DNA from: Arthonia radiata
Lineage: Eukaryota > Ascomycota > Arthoniomycetes > Arthoniales > Arthoniaceae
Assembly (NCBI GenBank): GCA_002989075.1
Contig: PSQN01000016.1
Coordinates: forward strand, 2,186,336 to 2,250,335
DNA: 64,000 nucleotides
Direction: 5' to 3'
Shown here: positions 53,099 through 64,000 of the stretch, piece after piece
Layout of the letters: every line of letters starts with the position of its first letter
Position numbering within the stretch: position 1 is the stretch's first letter
Position numbers and translations under genes: made by a program
The notes under the pieces: generated by a model
The model's database searches: none
Seen by the model: the letters and a program-made list of their open reading frames with translations, nothing else
Told to the model about the DNA's origin: nothing

Positions 53099-56000
53099 AT
53101 GTCTTGTGGCTCCCGCGATGGTCACCAGTCTTACTCCTTGACCTCGTCTTCGTCCCGTCGCTCCTCCTCCTCCGCCGGCCGTCGCTTCAAGTGGGAACGT
53201 TCCGGTGAGCCACAGTCGATCCTTGACACACCGCCCTCACGCGTGCGCGGCCCTCTTCCAGACCCACGCCTTGATTCATCTCCATACCCAACCTTCCCGC
53301 GTCCCGCATCTTGCACATCACTTCATGTTTCATTCAATCATCATCCACTGACTTGCTGACCTTTTGCGCTTCCCTAGGCTCTTCCCTGAAACAGTACCTG
53401 CAACCCCAGCATCTCTCCAATTTCGCTAGGCGACTGTCGAGCGGGTCTGGCTCCGACCGAGTTGAGAGATTCTCCGACTCCATAGCTGGAAGCTACTCAT
53501 CGGCCAGCGTCGCCGGTGCCTACCATCCTCACTCTTTTCGCGCACCGCAATCGAAACCGCCCACATCTGCGAGGATGCTTGACCCCGACCGCACGCACCC
53601 GCGGAGGGAGCGCACGTTCGCGGGAGGCGAATGTGTCGTATGCGAGGAGCCGCTGGAACACACGCTCCGAGGCGAGCGCATCTTACAGCTTTCTTGCGCG
53701 CACGTGTCACACGAAGCGTGCTTTTACGAATTCATTCGCGAATCGGACACACAGTCCTGTCCAAACTGCAATGCCCCGCTTGGTCTCGATTCCAGCCGGG
53801 GAGGAAATGTTCTTGATATAGGTGTGTCCGGTCGCGGTTGCCGATCTCTGAGGCACTGTTGCTAACATTGTTACACAGAAAAATTGAGCAACATCGTGCG
53901 AAATCTCGTCGTCAACAATGATCAGAAGATTCCCGAGACAAGCAGTCAGACGACACCGACACCATGGGATGCGGTTCCTCCTGGTCATCACCCCGCGTAT
54001 GCTCAAGAACATCAAATGCCTCCCGAAGAGCCGCCGTATGCGCACAACAGGAATGAGAGCAATGGCACATACCGCACTTCTGGAAACATGTCAGGGGGCT
54101 CACAGCTGTCTTGGAAGCGGCACCCTGAGTATGACCGCATATCAGTCGAAAGCGAGACTCCAAGTCAGCGATCTGCGCGATCCAAGAATCCCATACCCAA
54201 TCCTACGGTGACCATCAAGAGCGAGTTTCCTACCATGACCAAGTCTCGACAGCAACAAAACCTCACCTGTCTGGTGACCGTTGAGGTACCTGAAGGAAAA
54301 TGGCAGCCGGATATGGAAGACCTCAAGAGTATGCGACCGCGCTTGTCGCAACACGTCGAGCGCAACCATAAACATGGTCAGGCGATGAACAGTGCCAGGA
54401 ACAAGCCGGCAAAGCCTCCGCCACCTCGAATGCCTGAGCCATTAGAGTCGGATGAAGAGTTGCAGAGAGTAACGGAAGACCTGCACGCGCGCGTTGACAA
54501 CTGGCACGGACTTGATTTCTCAAGGTATACTCCGCCTCTCACATTCCTCACCGCTTACTGGCGCAAGCCATGTGGCAACCACGTGCTGACCCCTTGCGAT
54601 CTAGATTTGGTAAACTGTTGCTCCACGACACTGTCAAAGTCGGCAAGGATGGCGTCTCATGGCAGGAGCTGGAGTGCTACCTGTTCGCCGAGATGCTGAT
54701 CTGTGTCAAGGAGCGACCAAACCAACGGGCAGCGGCGAACGGTGGTGGACCACCGAGGACCCGATGTGTGCTCAAGGGATCCATCATGATCAAGAAGCAT
54801 CTCAGCCAGATCGAGACATCGTCAGGTATGCTCTATACTCGTTGCATCACTGATCACAGCAGCTCTAACAAAGGTCTCACAGAAGCCAGCACCCGTCTGA
54901 CGCTGAACTTGACTGTACCTGAGCTTCCCACTTTCCACCTGCATTTCAATACCCTGCGTCAACTCGAAATTTGGCGCGATGCGTTTATCGCACTCAACAA
55001 CAACGACGCCCTGGAGAAGATGTCAGAGTATGATGAAGACGTCTCCCAAGTCGACGATGAAGAAGAGCGGATCCGCCGCCACGGCACAAACTCATCTATG
55101 GGCTTCAATGGTCATCACCATAACTCTTATCAAACCCCGCCCACAGAGTACTCAGAAACCCGAGGCCCGCAGCAGCCTCGCATGCCACTATCACTCCACG
55201 TCCCTGTCGATATTGTACTTGTGATACCAGTATCATCCTCGATGCACTCATTGAAAATCACGCTGCTTCGAGACTTACTCAAGTTCATGATCCAATCCTT
55301 GGGCGGGAGAGACCGACTCGGCTTGGTGACCTTTGGCTCGAGCAGCGCATCATGTCCGCTCGTGCCTATGACGAATAAGGCGTGGCCTCAATGGAGCAAG
55401 GTAATTGAATCGATCAAATCAGCAGCACAGAAGAGCCCCCGGTCGGACCCGGTGGACGGCGCGAAAGTCGCCATGGACATCCTGATGGAGCGAAAGGTCA
55501 ACAATCCTCTTTCTAGCATCCTCGTGATCAGTGATTCATCATCATCAGAAAGCAATGACATCGACTTCGTTGTCCAACGCGCGGAAGCAGCCAAGTAAGC
55601 CGCGCCTCATCGCACAATCCCACTCAATGCTAACCTTTATCTCCAGAGTATCTATTTACACCTTTGGACTTGGTCTCACTCATAAGCCTGATGCGATGAT
55701 CGAGTTATCCACGCGCACAAAGGCAGCGTACACGTACATCAAGGACTGGATGATGCTCCGAGAGTGCGTGGCGGGCTGCTTCGGCTCTCTTCAGAGCATC
55801 AGTCACCAGAACGTTATCCTAAAGCTCAAGCTACCAGAAGGATCGCCAGGCAGGTTTTACAAAACCAGCGGGGCCTTGCAAATTACCAAAAGAGCCAACG
55901 GTAGGGAAACGGAAGCATCGCTGGGTGACTTCCGCTTCGGTGAAAAGCGCGACATTCTCGTGCAGCTGTCTATCACGCCTGACGCACCAGCCAACGACGA

Positions 56001-56829
56001 CAAGGCACAGGATGCATGGGACAACATTATTTCTGGACTCGAGAAAATGGGCGACTCCTCTGACCAAGATGAGTCAAGAACTTTGAGCGTCGAGGAGGTT
56101 CCTATCATTCAAGCGAGCTTGACATATGGCGACGTCCTTCGGGATGGCATCACTCAGCATTCGCCCCGTCCTTCGCTGCTCGCCATCACCATGTTGCCCG
56201 CATCAACGAAGAAGCAAAGCAAACTCTCACCGCCCATTCCGCCTCACCCTTCAGTCGTCCAGCGGCGCATGGAGCTGTTAGCCTCAGACATGCTCACAAG
56301 AGCTCTTACACTGGTGGCGAGAGGGAAGCACGAGCAAGCGCATGATCTTTTGCGAGAGACCAGAAGCATTCTCAAAGGCTTAGGCAAGGGGAGCTTACCG
56401 CCAACGCCTGCTGGTGGTTCTTCGGTCCGGAGCAAGCTTGAAAGCTCTGCTGCATCAGTCGCTTCTGCTCCATCAGCAGCTTCAGGTCACTCACCCGCTG
56501 CCTCAGACACTACTGAGCGACGACACTCACCACCACCAGCAACAGGCGTCTTTGCAAACGCAAATGGCATCGATCAAGCTGTCATGACTGCACTAGACGC
56601 TGAACTGGAGTCTTCTCTCGAATGGATCAACCACCCCGCCGTCTTCGGTCGGGACTCACGGAAAGCAGTGCTGGAGAAGATCGGCGTGATCTCCTCGCAG
56701 AGAGCGTACACTTTCCGCACGGCGTTGGAGACGTTCTACGCTCAACGCATCCCAGGCATCCGCATGCTCTACGATGAGTCGCGGAGCTGGCCCGAGCCTG
56801 TCGATGAGGCACTCGAGGAAGAGACGTAG
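53099..56829 (+). CDS. RING-PH-VWA scaffold of the Far1/Ste5 class
   Basis: Six exons: 53099-53204, 53378-53821, 53879-54524, 54605-54825, 54883-55594, 55647-56829; 1,103 residues; all junctions keep phase. The RING-H2 at about 119-168 has CVVCEE, then SCAHVSHEACF and CPNC. A Pro/Ser-rich linker follows, then a PH-like domain (FGKLLLHDTVKVGKDGVSWQ; LECYLFAEMLICVKE; ending LEIWRDAFIAL) at about 398-520. The VWA domain from about 580 reads VPVDIVLVIPVSSSM and GRDRLGLVTFG; the first MIDAS aspartate is replaced (PVSSS instead of DxSxS), so metal binding is probably lost. RING, PH and VWA in this order define the pheromone-pathway scaffolds Far1 and Ste5; filamentous fungi carry a Far1-like 'von Willebrand RING finger' protein. 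Role in mating/MAPK signalling is inferred. The acceptor at 54882 is one of two possible. Confidence 0.82.
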
Positions 56830-59534
56830 GCAAAACCTCGTGCATTCCGCCTGATCTAGACATGCGAGCGTGCCAAAGGCTATCGCTCACACAGGACTCA
56901 TTGGAGCACCGCCAGTGCAATGAACGTGCGAAAAACAATCAGCTTTCCACATCATGTCAAGCTTCGGCCTAACTGCTCCACGCCAGAGCGCAATAAACGC
57001 CCTAAGAGCTCTACGACAGCACAAGAGTACGTCCCCCAGGTGGCCGCCGCTTAGAACGCTGCAATCAACGCGCGAAGAGCGCCGCCACGCTTGTGAAGTG
57101 GCTTTATCGCATCCAGCAACAGCCAACCCAACCTTTTCTCCAGACACCGAAAAAAATACCTCCTCACCAACCACAACACCCCTTCCTAACCTTTCCCACC
57201 TTTCTTTCACAGCGAACTTACGATTCTGTCAACCCCCCGAAGCCGGGACGACGATAATGATACCCAACGCAAACTGTTCAGACGCTTGGCGCATTCGACG
57301 AAGCCTGTTTGGAGTATATACTGGAGCACTCGTTGACGATACCTTGATCTGGTTCTTCGGGTGATGTTTAGGTAATGACGACGGATGCACGGTGTCATGT
57401 GTAAAATAAGTGTTTTGGATATAGCTTGGCACGAAATGTCGGCCATTTGACTTCTGAAGGCGTTGTTTGTTTTCTGCATTGTTGCTGGTGATGCTTGAGG
57501 TACGTACCTTTGTTGACTGTGCTAAAACGATTCTATGTGTTTGAGAGCGTCAACCGTCGGCTGTTGCGCATAGTTTTCGCTGTACGGTGGTCATCCAATA
57601 CTTTATACCCTTTCGTCACACAATCACCCTCAGCCGTCACAGAGAAAGCCCACTAACACGCCACCGCCTCAAACATTTCTTGCCGACTTGGCACATGCAC
57701 CCACAACATCCTCCCGAGGCCATCGCGCTTGCACCGCATCCTTCTCGTGCAATTCTCGTGCAATTTGCTATCTTTTTATCTTGTCGCAATTTCAAGCGTG
57801 CAACAATCTCCCTTTCCGGTGATGAGGCAATCCTCGTAGTGTCACTGATGTGTCGCTCGAGATGACAGTGGAGTTGGTGATACGGAAACAGAGTGTTTGA
57901 AGTCTATCACTGCAATCGTTGTCGCTCACGCAGACTGACAGCAAAATTGGTGGATTAGAGAGATGCTAGGGTGTGTGATGCACGCACGTCGTGTTTCTTG
58001 TTTCTCAAGTGTCCGGTCTTGGGTTTGTGGACACCGAGCCTGTCTGTAGTTCTGGCCAATTCGCACAGGAGGCAGCGGTCGGCCGCGGTTGACATGTTTG
58101 AGAACTTTCGGGGTTTTATTTCTGGCTTTGAGGCAGCGGTCGCCATATCAAAACCCATGGGCCTTGAGGCTACTTCAAGATTGAAAGGTTTGTTGAGACG
58201 GATATCGCGTACATTGATTGGGACCAGGGCGGCTGCGGGCTAGATACTGCGTAGTCACGGGTGCGGCGGAGGTAGGCCGGAGACTATTGTTCAAGTTGAG
58301 AAAGCCTTGTTGATTAATTCGTCTTCATTGACGGTCCAGTTTATATCTAGTACAAGTGATACGGGGGATCAGTCTGACCAAAAAATGTGTTTCGGACGTA
58401 GTTTGACGAAGTTTTCAATTTTGAAGCTTTTTGGGATGGTCTTGACCTGCAACGTGATATTTCATTCAAGGTAGTGGGCGCTAGTGTGATCAAACCTGTA
58501 TAGTAATGAGATACACGAGATTCAATGTGAATTAGCGAAGTCTAACTTGCCCGGTGTTCCGTAGCAAGTCGGGCACGCTAAAGTGCGACAGCTGAAAACG
58601 GCGGGATATGGTTGCAGTACGCGGTGGAGGTGAGTACGGCAAATCCGTTATTACGTCGGCGATCGCTTCCTTGCGTGCGGGCACAAAAGATATTGAATTT
58701 GTATGTTGGCTGACAGAGACTCAGGCTGAACTTGAGGTCTTTTTATGGGTTCAAGAATCCAGGCGGCGGTCATCGCGCTTGCCATTGAGGTCTCGTTGCT
58801 AACGTTAGACTTTAGTGTAGATCAGCACTTGCCCAGCTGTACCTACTACTGATTGCACAGATTGACAGACCAAACCTAAGCGTCTACGATATCCGACAGC
58901 GCCTGGCAATGCTGTTGAAGCATAATCAAATATATGTCCCGCTGCGCCAGAGTCATAGTTTGGGGTTGAGGGTAGGAAGATTGCTTTCCCAGTGTCACGC
59001 GAGCTTACCTGAAGCTCGCAGTGATAGCTGCGACCGGTATAAAAGGGATGAATGAGGTCTCACGCACTTAGGCCGGCTTCACAAAAATCCAGAGTTCAGA
59101 CGGCGGTAACATCGCTTTGTTAGATTTTGAGGCAGTGTGATCGACCCTGGTACCCTGCTAACTCATGTTGAAGACGATGAAGATGAGCCGAACGTCACTT
59201 TATGCCTAGTGTGAGTATCTTAAGGTTGCAGCTCTCGACTGACAGGCCCTGTGTACGGGTCATGTGTCCAACTGCCGAAGTCGGCGCGCTGGAATAAAAG
59301 TGGGTATTGTGGCTCAGCCAAACACTGTTGCGATCTCTTGACGACTTCGGATACCGATATCAATTTGTGTTGTTGTTGAGCACTGAAGCGTGAAGACCGC
59401 AGAGTATTGCTTCGACTCCGGGCTCCCTCGAGAATGGTTCGGTCGGGTGTCCAATATTCTGTGCAGCTTTATCGACTTCCAAAATCCATCGCAGCTGGCT
59501 TTCGAGATGCGTCAGCAGTATCGAAGACGTAATT

Positions 59535-60005
59535 GTACGGCGTTTGACGAGGTAGGGTGTCTCGCGGCAAGAGCAAACCTTGAGTACACCCGTAGCGCCA
59601 AGCATACGTGGGCCGCAAGGGTGCTTGCTGCAGCGTTATTACTGACTTGTGCATGTCCAATGCAGAATTTGCTGACATCGTCATCGGAATAGGACCGGCG
59701 CATTGTCTGAGTGGTTGTATTGTTAGGTGAGTCTGGAGTTTTCATTTTTCTGAGCAGGTGGGTCATCCTTTCTTGCCTACTCAGGGGCAACTTCACTCAT
59801 CTTGTTTCTGATCGCATCACCTATTGGAGGCTTGAGGTGAGAAAGCAACCGCATTAGCGCCACCACTGACATATGAAGGGTGAAGAAGAGAGGTTGACAG
59901 TAGTACGCAGCTTGACTTGTTGAGAGTTTACACTTGCCCAATCTGGTGGTAATTTTGTTGCGTTGCTCGCATTGCTCCTTCCTTGACTTTTGGCCGCAAA
60001 GTTAC
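59535..60005 (+). repeat. diverged direct repeat, copy 1
   Basis: Aligns by eye with 61462-61913. Anchors: GTACGGCGTTTGACGAGG versus GTACAAAGTTCGACGAGA; AGCAAACCTTGAGT versus AACAAACCTTGAGT; TTGCTCCTTCCTTGA in both. Identity is roughly two thirds, with indels. Confidence 0.6.
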
Positions 60006-60429
60006 CGGGGGGGTTCTTTCAAGCTTATTCCAAACGCTTCCTGATACAAGAAGATGTCAGTACATGCTCTACAGCCGCTTCTCGGTGGAATGTTGACCTT
60101 CAGTGTCCGATTTGAGGCATCTTCAGTTATTCCAAGACCAGCTAATTATCGTGGAGGTTGAGACATGCCTTGTGAATGGCGATGGACTTCGGTATGTGTC
60201 GCGTGTGCTGGTTCGAAAGCTGAGGAAGCGGTTGAGGTAGGCGGATGAAAGCAGTGACTGTGTTTGGGCGTGACGCGCTCTTGTTATATATTCTGAGAGA
60301 AGTTGCGACTTAGAGGTCTTACAGATTTAAAGCGGAAGCAGCAATACCTGTTGGCGTCGGCGAGCCGGGTTATGCCAGGTCGAGCAAGCGAGCTCTACGG
60401 CATTGTGGGTGAGTAGGTGTGTCTCCGAG

Positions 60430-61360
60430 TGTCCACGCATTCTGCTCTGCTGCCGAAGGATCGCGAGCTGGCAGTCGGGCTGCCGGCGCCGCTCCAAAGC
60501 GCGTTGTTCGAAACCTGAACGAACTGTGGGAGAAGTTGTGCTGACATTCATACTCTAGGCAAGTCTCACAGCATCCACACATTCTCGACTGCAGCCTTCG
60601 GAGCGACCCTCAGCATTAGAAAGGCCGGCGATGACTCGCGCATTCATTCAATCTTGAGGTCAATAGTCGCTAATGTGACTGCTGTTATAGGCTCCGCAAC
60701 TAACGATCCTGCGTGTTTGGTCAAGAGCAGCCGCGCCTGAACCTTTGTATCTCGCAGCCTAGCACCCTAGTAGCTGGTGCGCTGGCGTATTCATAGACTC
60801 TTCACTTTGCCAATTATGCGATGCAGCGAGAACGCTCTCCAGAAGAAGTTCCGCTGACATAACATGGTCAGCCGGCCTGACGTGCGAGGTGGTAACGTTG
60901 CGGCATCTGGTGATGAAGATTGGCCCATGTACGTGGCCGTGGAGTTCGAGGGCGAGCTTGATACGTTGATTGAGGTTTGAGATGGTGGAGGGCGGCTGTC
61001 GAGGTGCCGCAGCAAATGAGGTGAGATTACCGGCGGTGGTTGCTGTGAAGAGCAGGATCCAGAGCATCCACGCATCGTGGGTTGTACCTTTGCTAATCCT
61101 TTCAGTCGCCGGTCTGCCGGCACCGCTCAATGGAGGGTCTGTTTGGACGCGGTCGCAATCTGTACGGACGCTGTACAAGAACAGTTGTGCTGAAATTCTT
61201 CCCTAGGTAAGTCGCGGAGCATCCACGCATTTAATTCTGTACGTTTTTAAAATCCCCTCAGCGGCCAGTCTGCCTGCACTGCTCTGGAGCGATTGGCTCG
61301 AAGCTGTTGTGACTAAGTTAGATGCTGTACTGGAACGTTTGTGTTGAGTAAGCTCCCCTA
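60430..61360 (+). repeat. three imperfect units of about 150 bp
   Basis: Units at about 60430-60570, 61063-61218 and 61219-61360. Each has a GCATCCACGCAT-like opening (GTGTCCACGCAT in the first), a CAGTC-GGCTGCC-GC-CCGCTC block, then GTTGTGCTGA or GTTTGTGTTGA and a CTAGG-AAGT-like end. The second and third are adjacent; the first is separated by about 500 bp and is followed by a partial fourth at 60570-60630. Confidence 0.55.
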
Positions 61361-61461
61361 GGGCTGGAGAGGCAAGACTGAAGAAAGCAGTAGGTCATGA
61401 CGATTGCCGGCCTCTCGTTGTGGCAAGATCGGACGAATTTGCCCTGAGAAGCAATATCACG

Positions 61462-61913
61462 GTACAAAGTTCGACGAGATGAAGGGTGTCAAGCGGAAAC
61501 AAACCTTGAGTGGACTCATAGCGACAAACGCGCCCCTTGCGAGTGTGCTGGATCATTTTGATGAGTCTGTCCGAGCCCGATCCCGAGGCTGGCAACACTG
61601 ACGGGCGACATAGGCACCAAGGTATTTTTAACAAAGGTCAAGCTGGTACAGTTGTGTTGAACTTTTCAATTTTCAGGGTATGTGGTCCATCTTCTGCTGG
61701 CCTGTTCTGAGGCGACTTCAACACCATCGCATCGCGTAATGAAGAGCTCAAGTAGTTGCCATAGGTCTTATGCGCATCTTTTGCTCAGTTTTGAGGCTGT
61801 AGAAGCAATCTTGATCGTAGGAAACATCGTCGCTTGTCGGACGGTGGTGCTTTCATATTTCGAGGGTAGGGGTGTTGGTTTGCTCCTTCCTTGAACGTTA
61901 GCCGTAAACTCTC
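61462..61913 (+). repeat. diverged direct repeat, copy 2
   Basis: Partner of 59535-60005 in the same orientation, about 1.9 kb downstream. Neither copy has a recognisable coding frame. Confidence 0.6.
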
Positions 61914-62602
61914 ATAGACGTTTAGAAGAGCTGACCATGAACGCTCGCGATGATGGGAGAACTTCAGAGCGTGGTATACGAGTTATGGACGGCGGGTTGA
62001 TCTCCACTATCCAGAGTCGAAAATCAAGGCATTTGTGTAATTTACCAACCTAGGCCAACTCGCGTGTAGGCTGTGAGATGCTCTGGCTACGCGGTAGATG
62101 TCAGTCTGTATAGCTCATGCTATTTGGAAAGCTGGAGTAGCAGGTGAGGTAGCGGGAGGAAAGCAGTGGGCCAATGGCTGCACCAGAGCAGAGCATGATC
62201 CCCTCCTGAATAGTTGCAAGATGAGACTGCGGCGGTGGCAGTATGGCGAGAGCTGCCGATGTGCGCAGGAAAAGACCTGCAATCATCATACACGCCCGCT
62301 CGACCGGAGAAAAGTGCAAAGTTGAAAATATGATAGACGGGACAGGAGAATCAGGCCACTGTTTATGACTAGACCTTGGCATGGCAACGCCCCCGTGACG
62401 TGGAGCCCTCACTTCAGGAAGCCATATGCGACACCTCCCCACCTAGCGAATTCTGAGCTTTTAAGCTGCTCTTTCTCTACTTTCCTTTCTCTTTTTTTCT
62501 TCCATCAAAGTTGATCATCATCACCAAACTGACTTTTCAACTCACCGAAGCCAGCCATCTCCACTACCTACACCGGTAGTAATCGCCATCACCACGTCGA
62601 CA

Positions 62603-63846
62603 ATGGGTCCGCGTAAGAAAGTCACGGCCTTCACGCCCACCGCTGCCGCCAGCAAGCCGACTCGTGGAGCCAGCAATCTCGACTCATCAACGGGCAACTC
62701 GTCGGCACTGAACTCCTCGACGCTCAACTCATCCGCCTTCCGTCCTCCCGGGCTCAACACGACCGCCTTCGCCCTTGCCGGACTCGACACTACCAGTTCG
62801 AATATTCCTGGCCTTCCTGGGCTCGGCTCGACCAGCTTCAACCCTCCCAGTCGCAACGCTGCTAGCTCGTACCTTCCTGGCCTCAACTCGTCCGGCCTGA
62901 ACACTTCAGGTTTCAACGCTTCCACCACCAATCCTTCTGGCATCAACTCTTCTGACCCAGACCCCTACAAACAACATGGATACGACTTCAGCGCGCTCGC
63001 TTTGCCCGAGTCTGGCAACGCCGATGTGACCATGGGCGAGCCTGCCGATCAGCACGTCGGCAGCGGTCGTGACACCACCTGGGCTGAGCCCACTGAGGCA
63101 TCCCCGGTCAAGCCCCGCAAGAAAAAAACCAAGAAGGCGGACACCCAGCCGGATCCAACTGGTCCGATCAAAGCGGGCCTTGATAAGTACCGCATCGTCT
63201 ATGACGAGGCTGTCACTGGTGCTGCGCTTGATGCATCGAAGCTCAAGGTAAGTCTCAAAGCCGTCACCCTTTTGACAATTCTCACAGACGAGCTTCATGC
63301 TGACATTGCGCCTCAGATCCAAGACATCGACGAGGGCCATGAGATGCACGCCGCCGTTCAGCATGCCCCTCTCAAGCCGAAAGGAGTCAACGGTGCTATT
63401 ATTGGCAAAGGTGTCGGCATCTTCATGTCCCACGTAAGTCTGACTCCATCAGACCTGCAGCTACTGCTCGCAAGAGCTGGCCCAAACGAGAGACTGAACG
63501 CTAATATAATCAACAGAACGCTCGCCTGTCCGTTCCATTGCATCTTCGTCCTTCCCTGAATCACTCCCAGTCCTGCACCGTCAATGCTCAGAACGGCGAG
63601 GTCGTCAAGGTCATCGGCACCGCTTACGTCTCCATCATCTTCCGTGAGGCCATGACCGGGTTCAACGTCGTGGCCCGCCTCTGCGTGAACGTCGTCGATA
63701 GCACCATGAAATACGATCTGTTCTTCGGCGATCAGACCCCCAACACGAAGCTGACCGGGACCGTCAGAAACGTGGTGAAGAACCAGATGGAATTCGACGT
63801 CTTGTTCGCGAACGAGGAGGCCTTGATCGTCAGCGGTCCGTTGTGA
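62603..63846 (+). CDS. Ser/Asn-rich hypothetical protein
   Basis: Two exons, 62603-63433 and 63517-63846, 386 residues; the 83-nt intron has GTAAGT, a GCTAAT branch site and CAACAG and keeps phase (FMSH to NARL). The first 120 residues are low-complexity with a recurring N-S/T-S and G-L-N pattern (ALNSSTLNSSAFRPPGLNTT). A basic cluster (KPRKKKTKKAD) could be a nuclear signal. The C-terminal half looks ordered: KYRIVYDEAVTGAALDASKL, ADIAPQIQDIDEGHEMHAAV, VVKVIGTAYVSIIFREAMTG and MEFDVLFANEEALIVSGPL. A 45-nt GTAAGT...AG stretch at 63249-63293 could be an extra tiny intron; its loss or retention keeps the frame. I do not recognise the family. Confidence 0.6.
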
Positions 63847-64000
63847 GAAGGACTATGTCACAGTCGATGATGTTGACAAGAGTGTGAGCGGAACTGCAGC
63901 TAGGGATGCGACAGCAAGCGCAGTAGATTAGATACTTTCGAATTGACGATCAATCTTCGCGTCGCCGGTCTTCTGGCTCTTTTTCTTGACTTTTTAAGCT

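Larger units (their letters stand above)
56830..62602. other. gene-poor block of 5.8 kb with diverged repeats
   Basis: No gene could be supported on either strand. ORFs are short (the longest, 56954-57364 and 60759-61178, are under 140 codons) and show no family features. The block contains a duplicated segment (59535-60005 and 61462-61913), imperfect 150-bp units at 60430-61360, and further echoes of these near 58100, 58750 and 59090. The last 130 bp before 62603 are CT-rich promoter. Confidence 0.55.

Noticed and set aside
56954-57364. 136-codon plus-strand ORF (MSSFGLTAPRQSAINALRAL)
   Set aside because: Begins with ATG just after the scaffold gene, but composition is low-complexity, no family is recognised and it lies in the scaffold's 3' region.
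58740-58765. tRNA T-loop-like GGGTTCAAGAATCC
   Set aside because: No acceptor stem, D-arm or anticodon arm could be built around it.
63249-63288. 40-nt intron GTAAGT...CTCACAG in the last gene
   Set aside because: Using this acceptor breaks the reading frame; only the 45-nt alternative or no intron is compatible.
1-64000. CRISPR arrays, rRNA genes, secondary-metabolite backbone genes
   Set aside because: None seen; the lone MFS and Zn2Cys6 genes have no polyketide, peptide-synthetase or terpene-cyclase neighbours.

Overview
The window is nuclear DNA from a filamentous ascomycete, most likely a Dothideomycete. The genes are compact, with many introns of about 45-160 nt carrying GT...CTRAY...AG signals, and intergenic gaps are mostly 0.1-1.6 kb. 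The products include typical Pezizomycotina families: Zn2Cys6 regulator, DHA1 transporter, GH47 mannosidase, 2EXR protein, CVNH protein and a Far1/Ste5-type scaffold. I saw no rRNA, tRNA or CRISPR array. Identifications rest on recognising motifs by eye, and intron models were built by hand from splice signals and reading frame.

Left part (1-5520): a tandem array of four BTB/POZ genes, the first cut by the window edge. Each ends in a C-x2-C...C-P-E-C zinc ribbon. The three complete copies share a 127-nt BTB exon. Next (5637-17290) come MET2 (homoserine O-acetyltransferase), a small unknown gene, an NTF2-RRM protein of the G3BP/Bre5/Nxt3 type, a mitochondrial CysA-type serine O-acetyltransferase that is a paralogue of MET2, and a GH47 alpha-mannosidase.

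Middle (18222-42417): a TMEM170-like membrane protein, a probable PEX8 peroxin ending in AKL, the TORC2 subunit SIN1/AVO1, a 508-bp DNA-transposon-like element with 36-bp terminal inverted repeats and a 9-bp target duplication, a PH-domain protein, a TPR-like protein, a six-exon Zn2Cys6 regulator, the FACT subunit POB3 (start codon apparently split by an intron), an RRM-like protein, a DUF4336 protein, the kinetochore subunit NNF1 and an MFS/DHA1 transporter.

Right part (43804-64000): two head-to-head paralogous 2EXR-type genes, one interrupted by an in-frame stop; a small secreted cyanovirin-N-homology protein hidden behind a longer antisense ORF; the TTT-complex protein TTI1; a RING-PH-VWA scaffold of the Far1/Ste5 class; a gene-poor block of about 5.8 kb containing diverged direct repeats; and a low-complexity Ser/Asn-rich gene.

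Most genes are unrelated housekeeping functions. The linked paralogues (BTB array, MET2/CysA, the 2EXR pair) and the repeat-rich block at the right are the accessory or fast-evolving parts.
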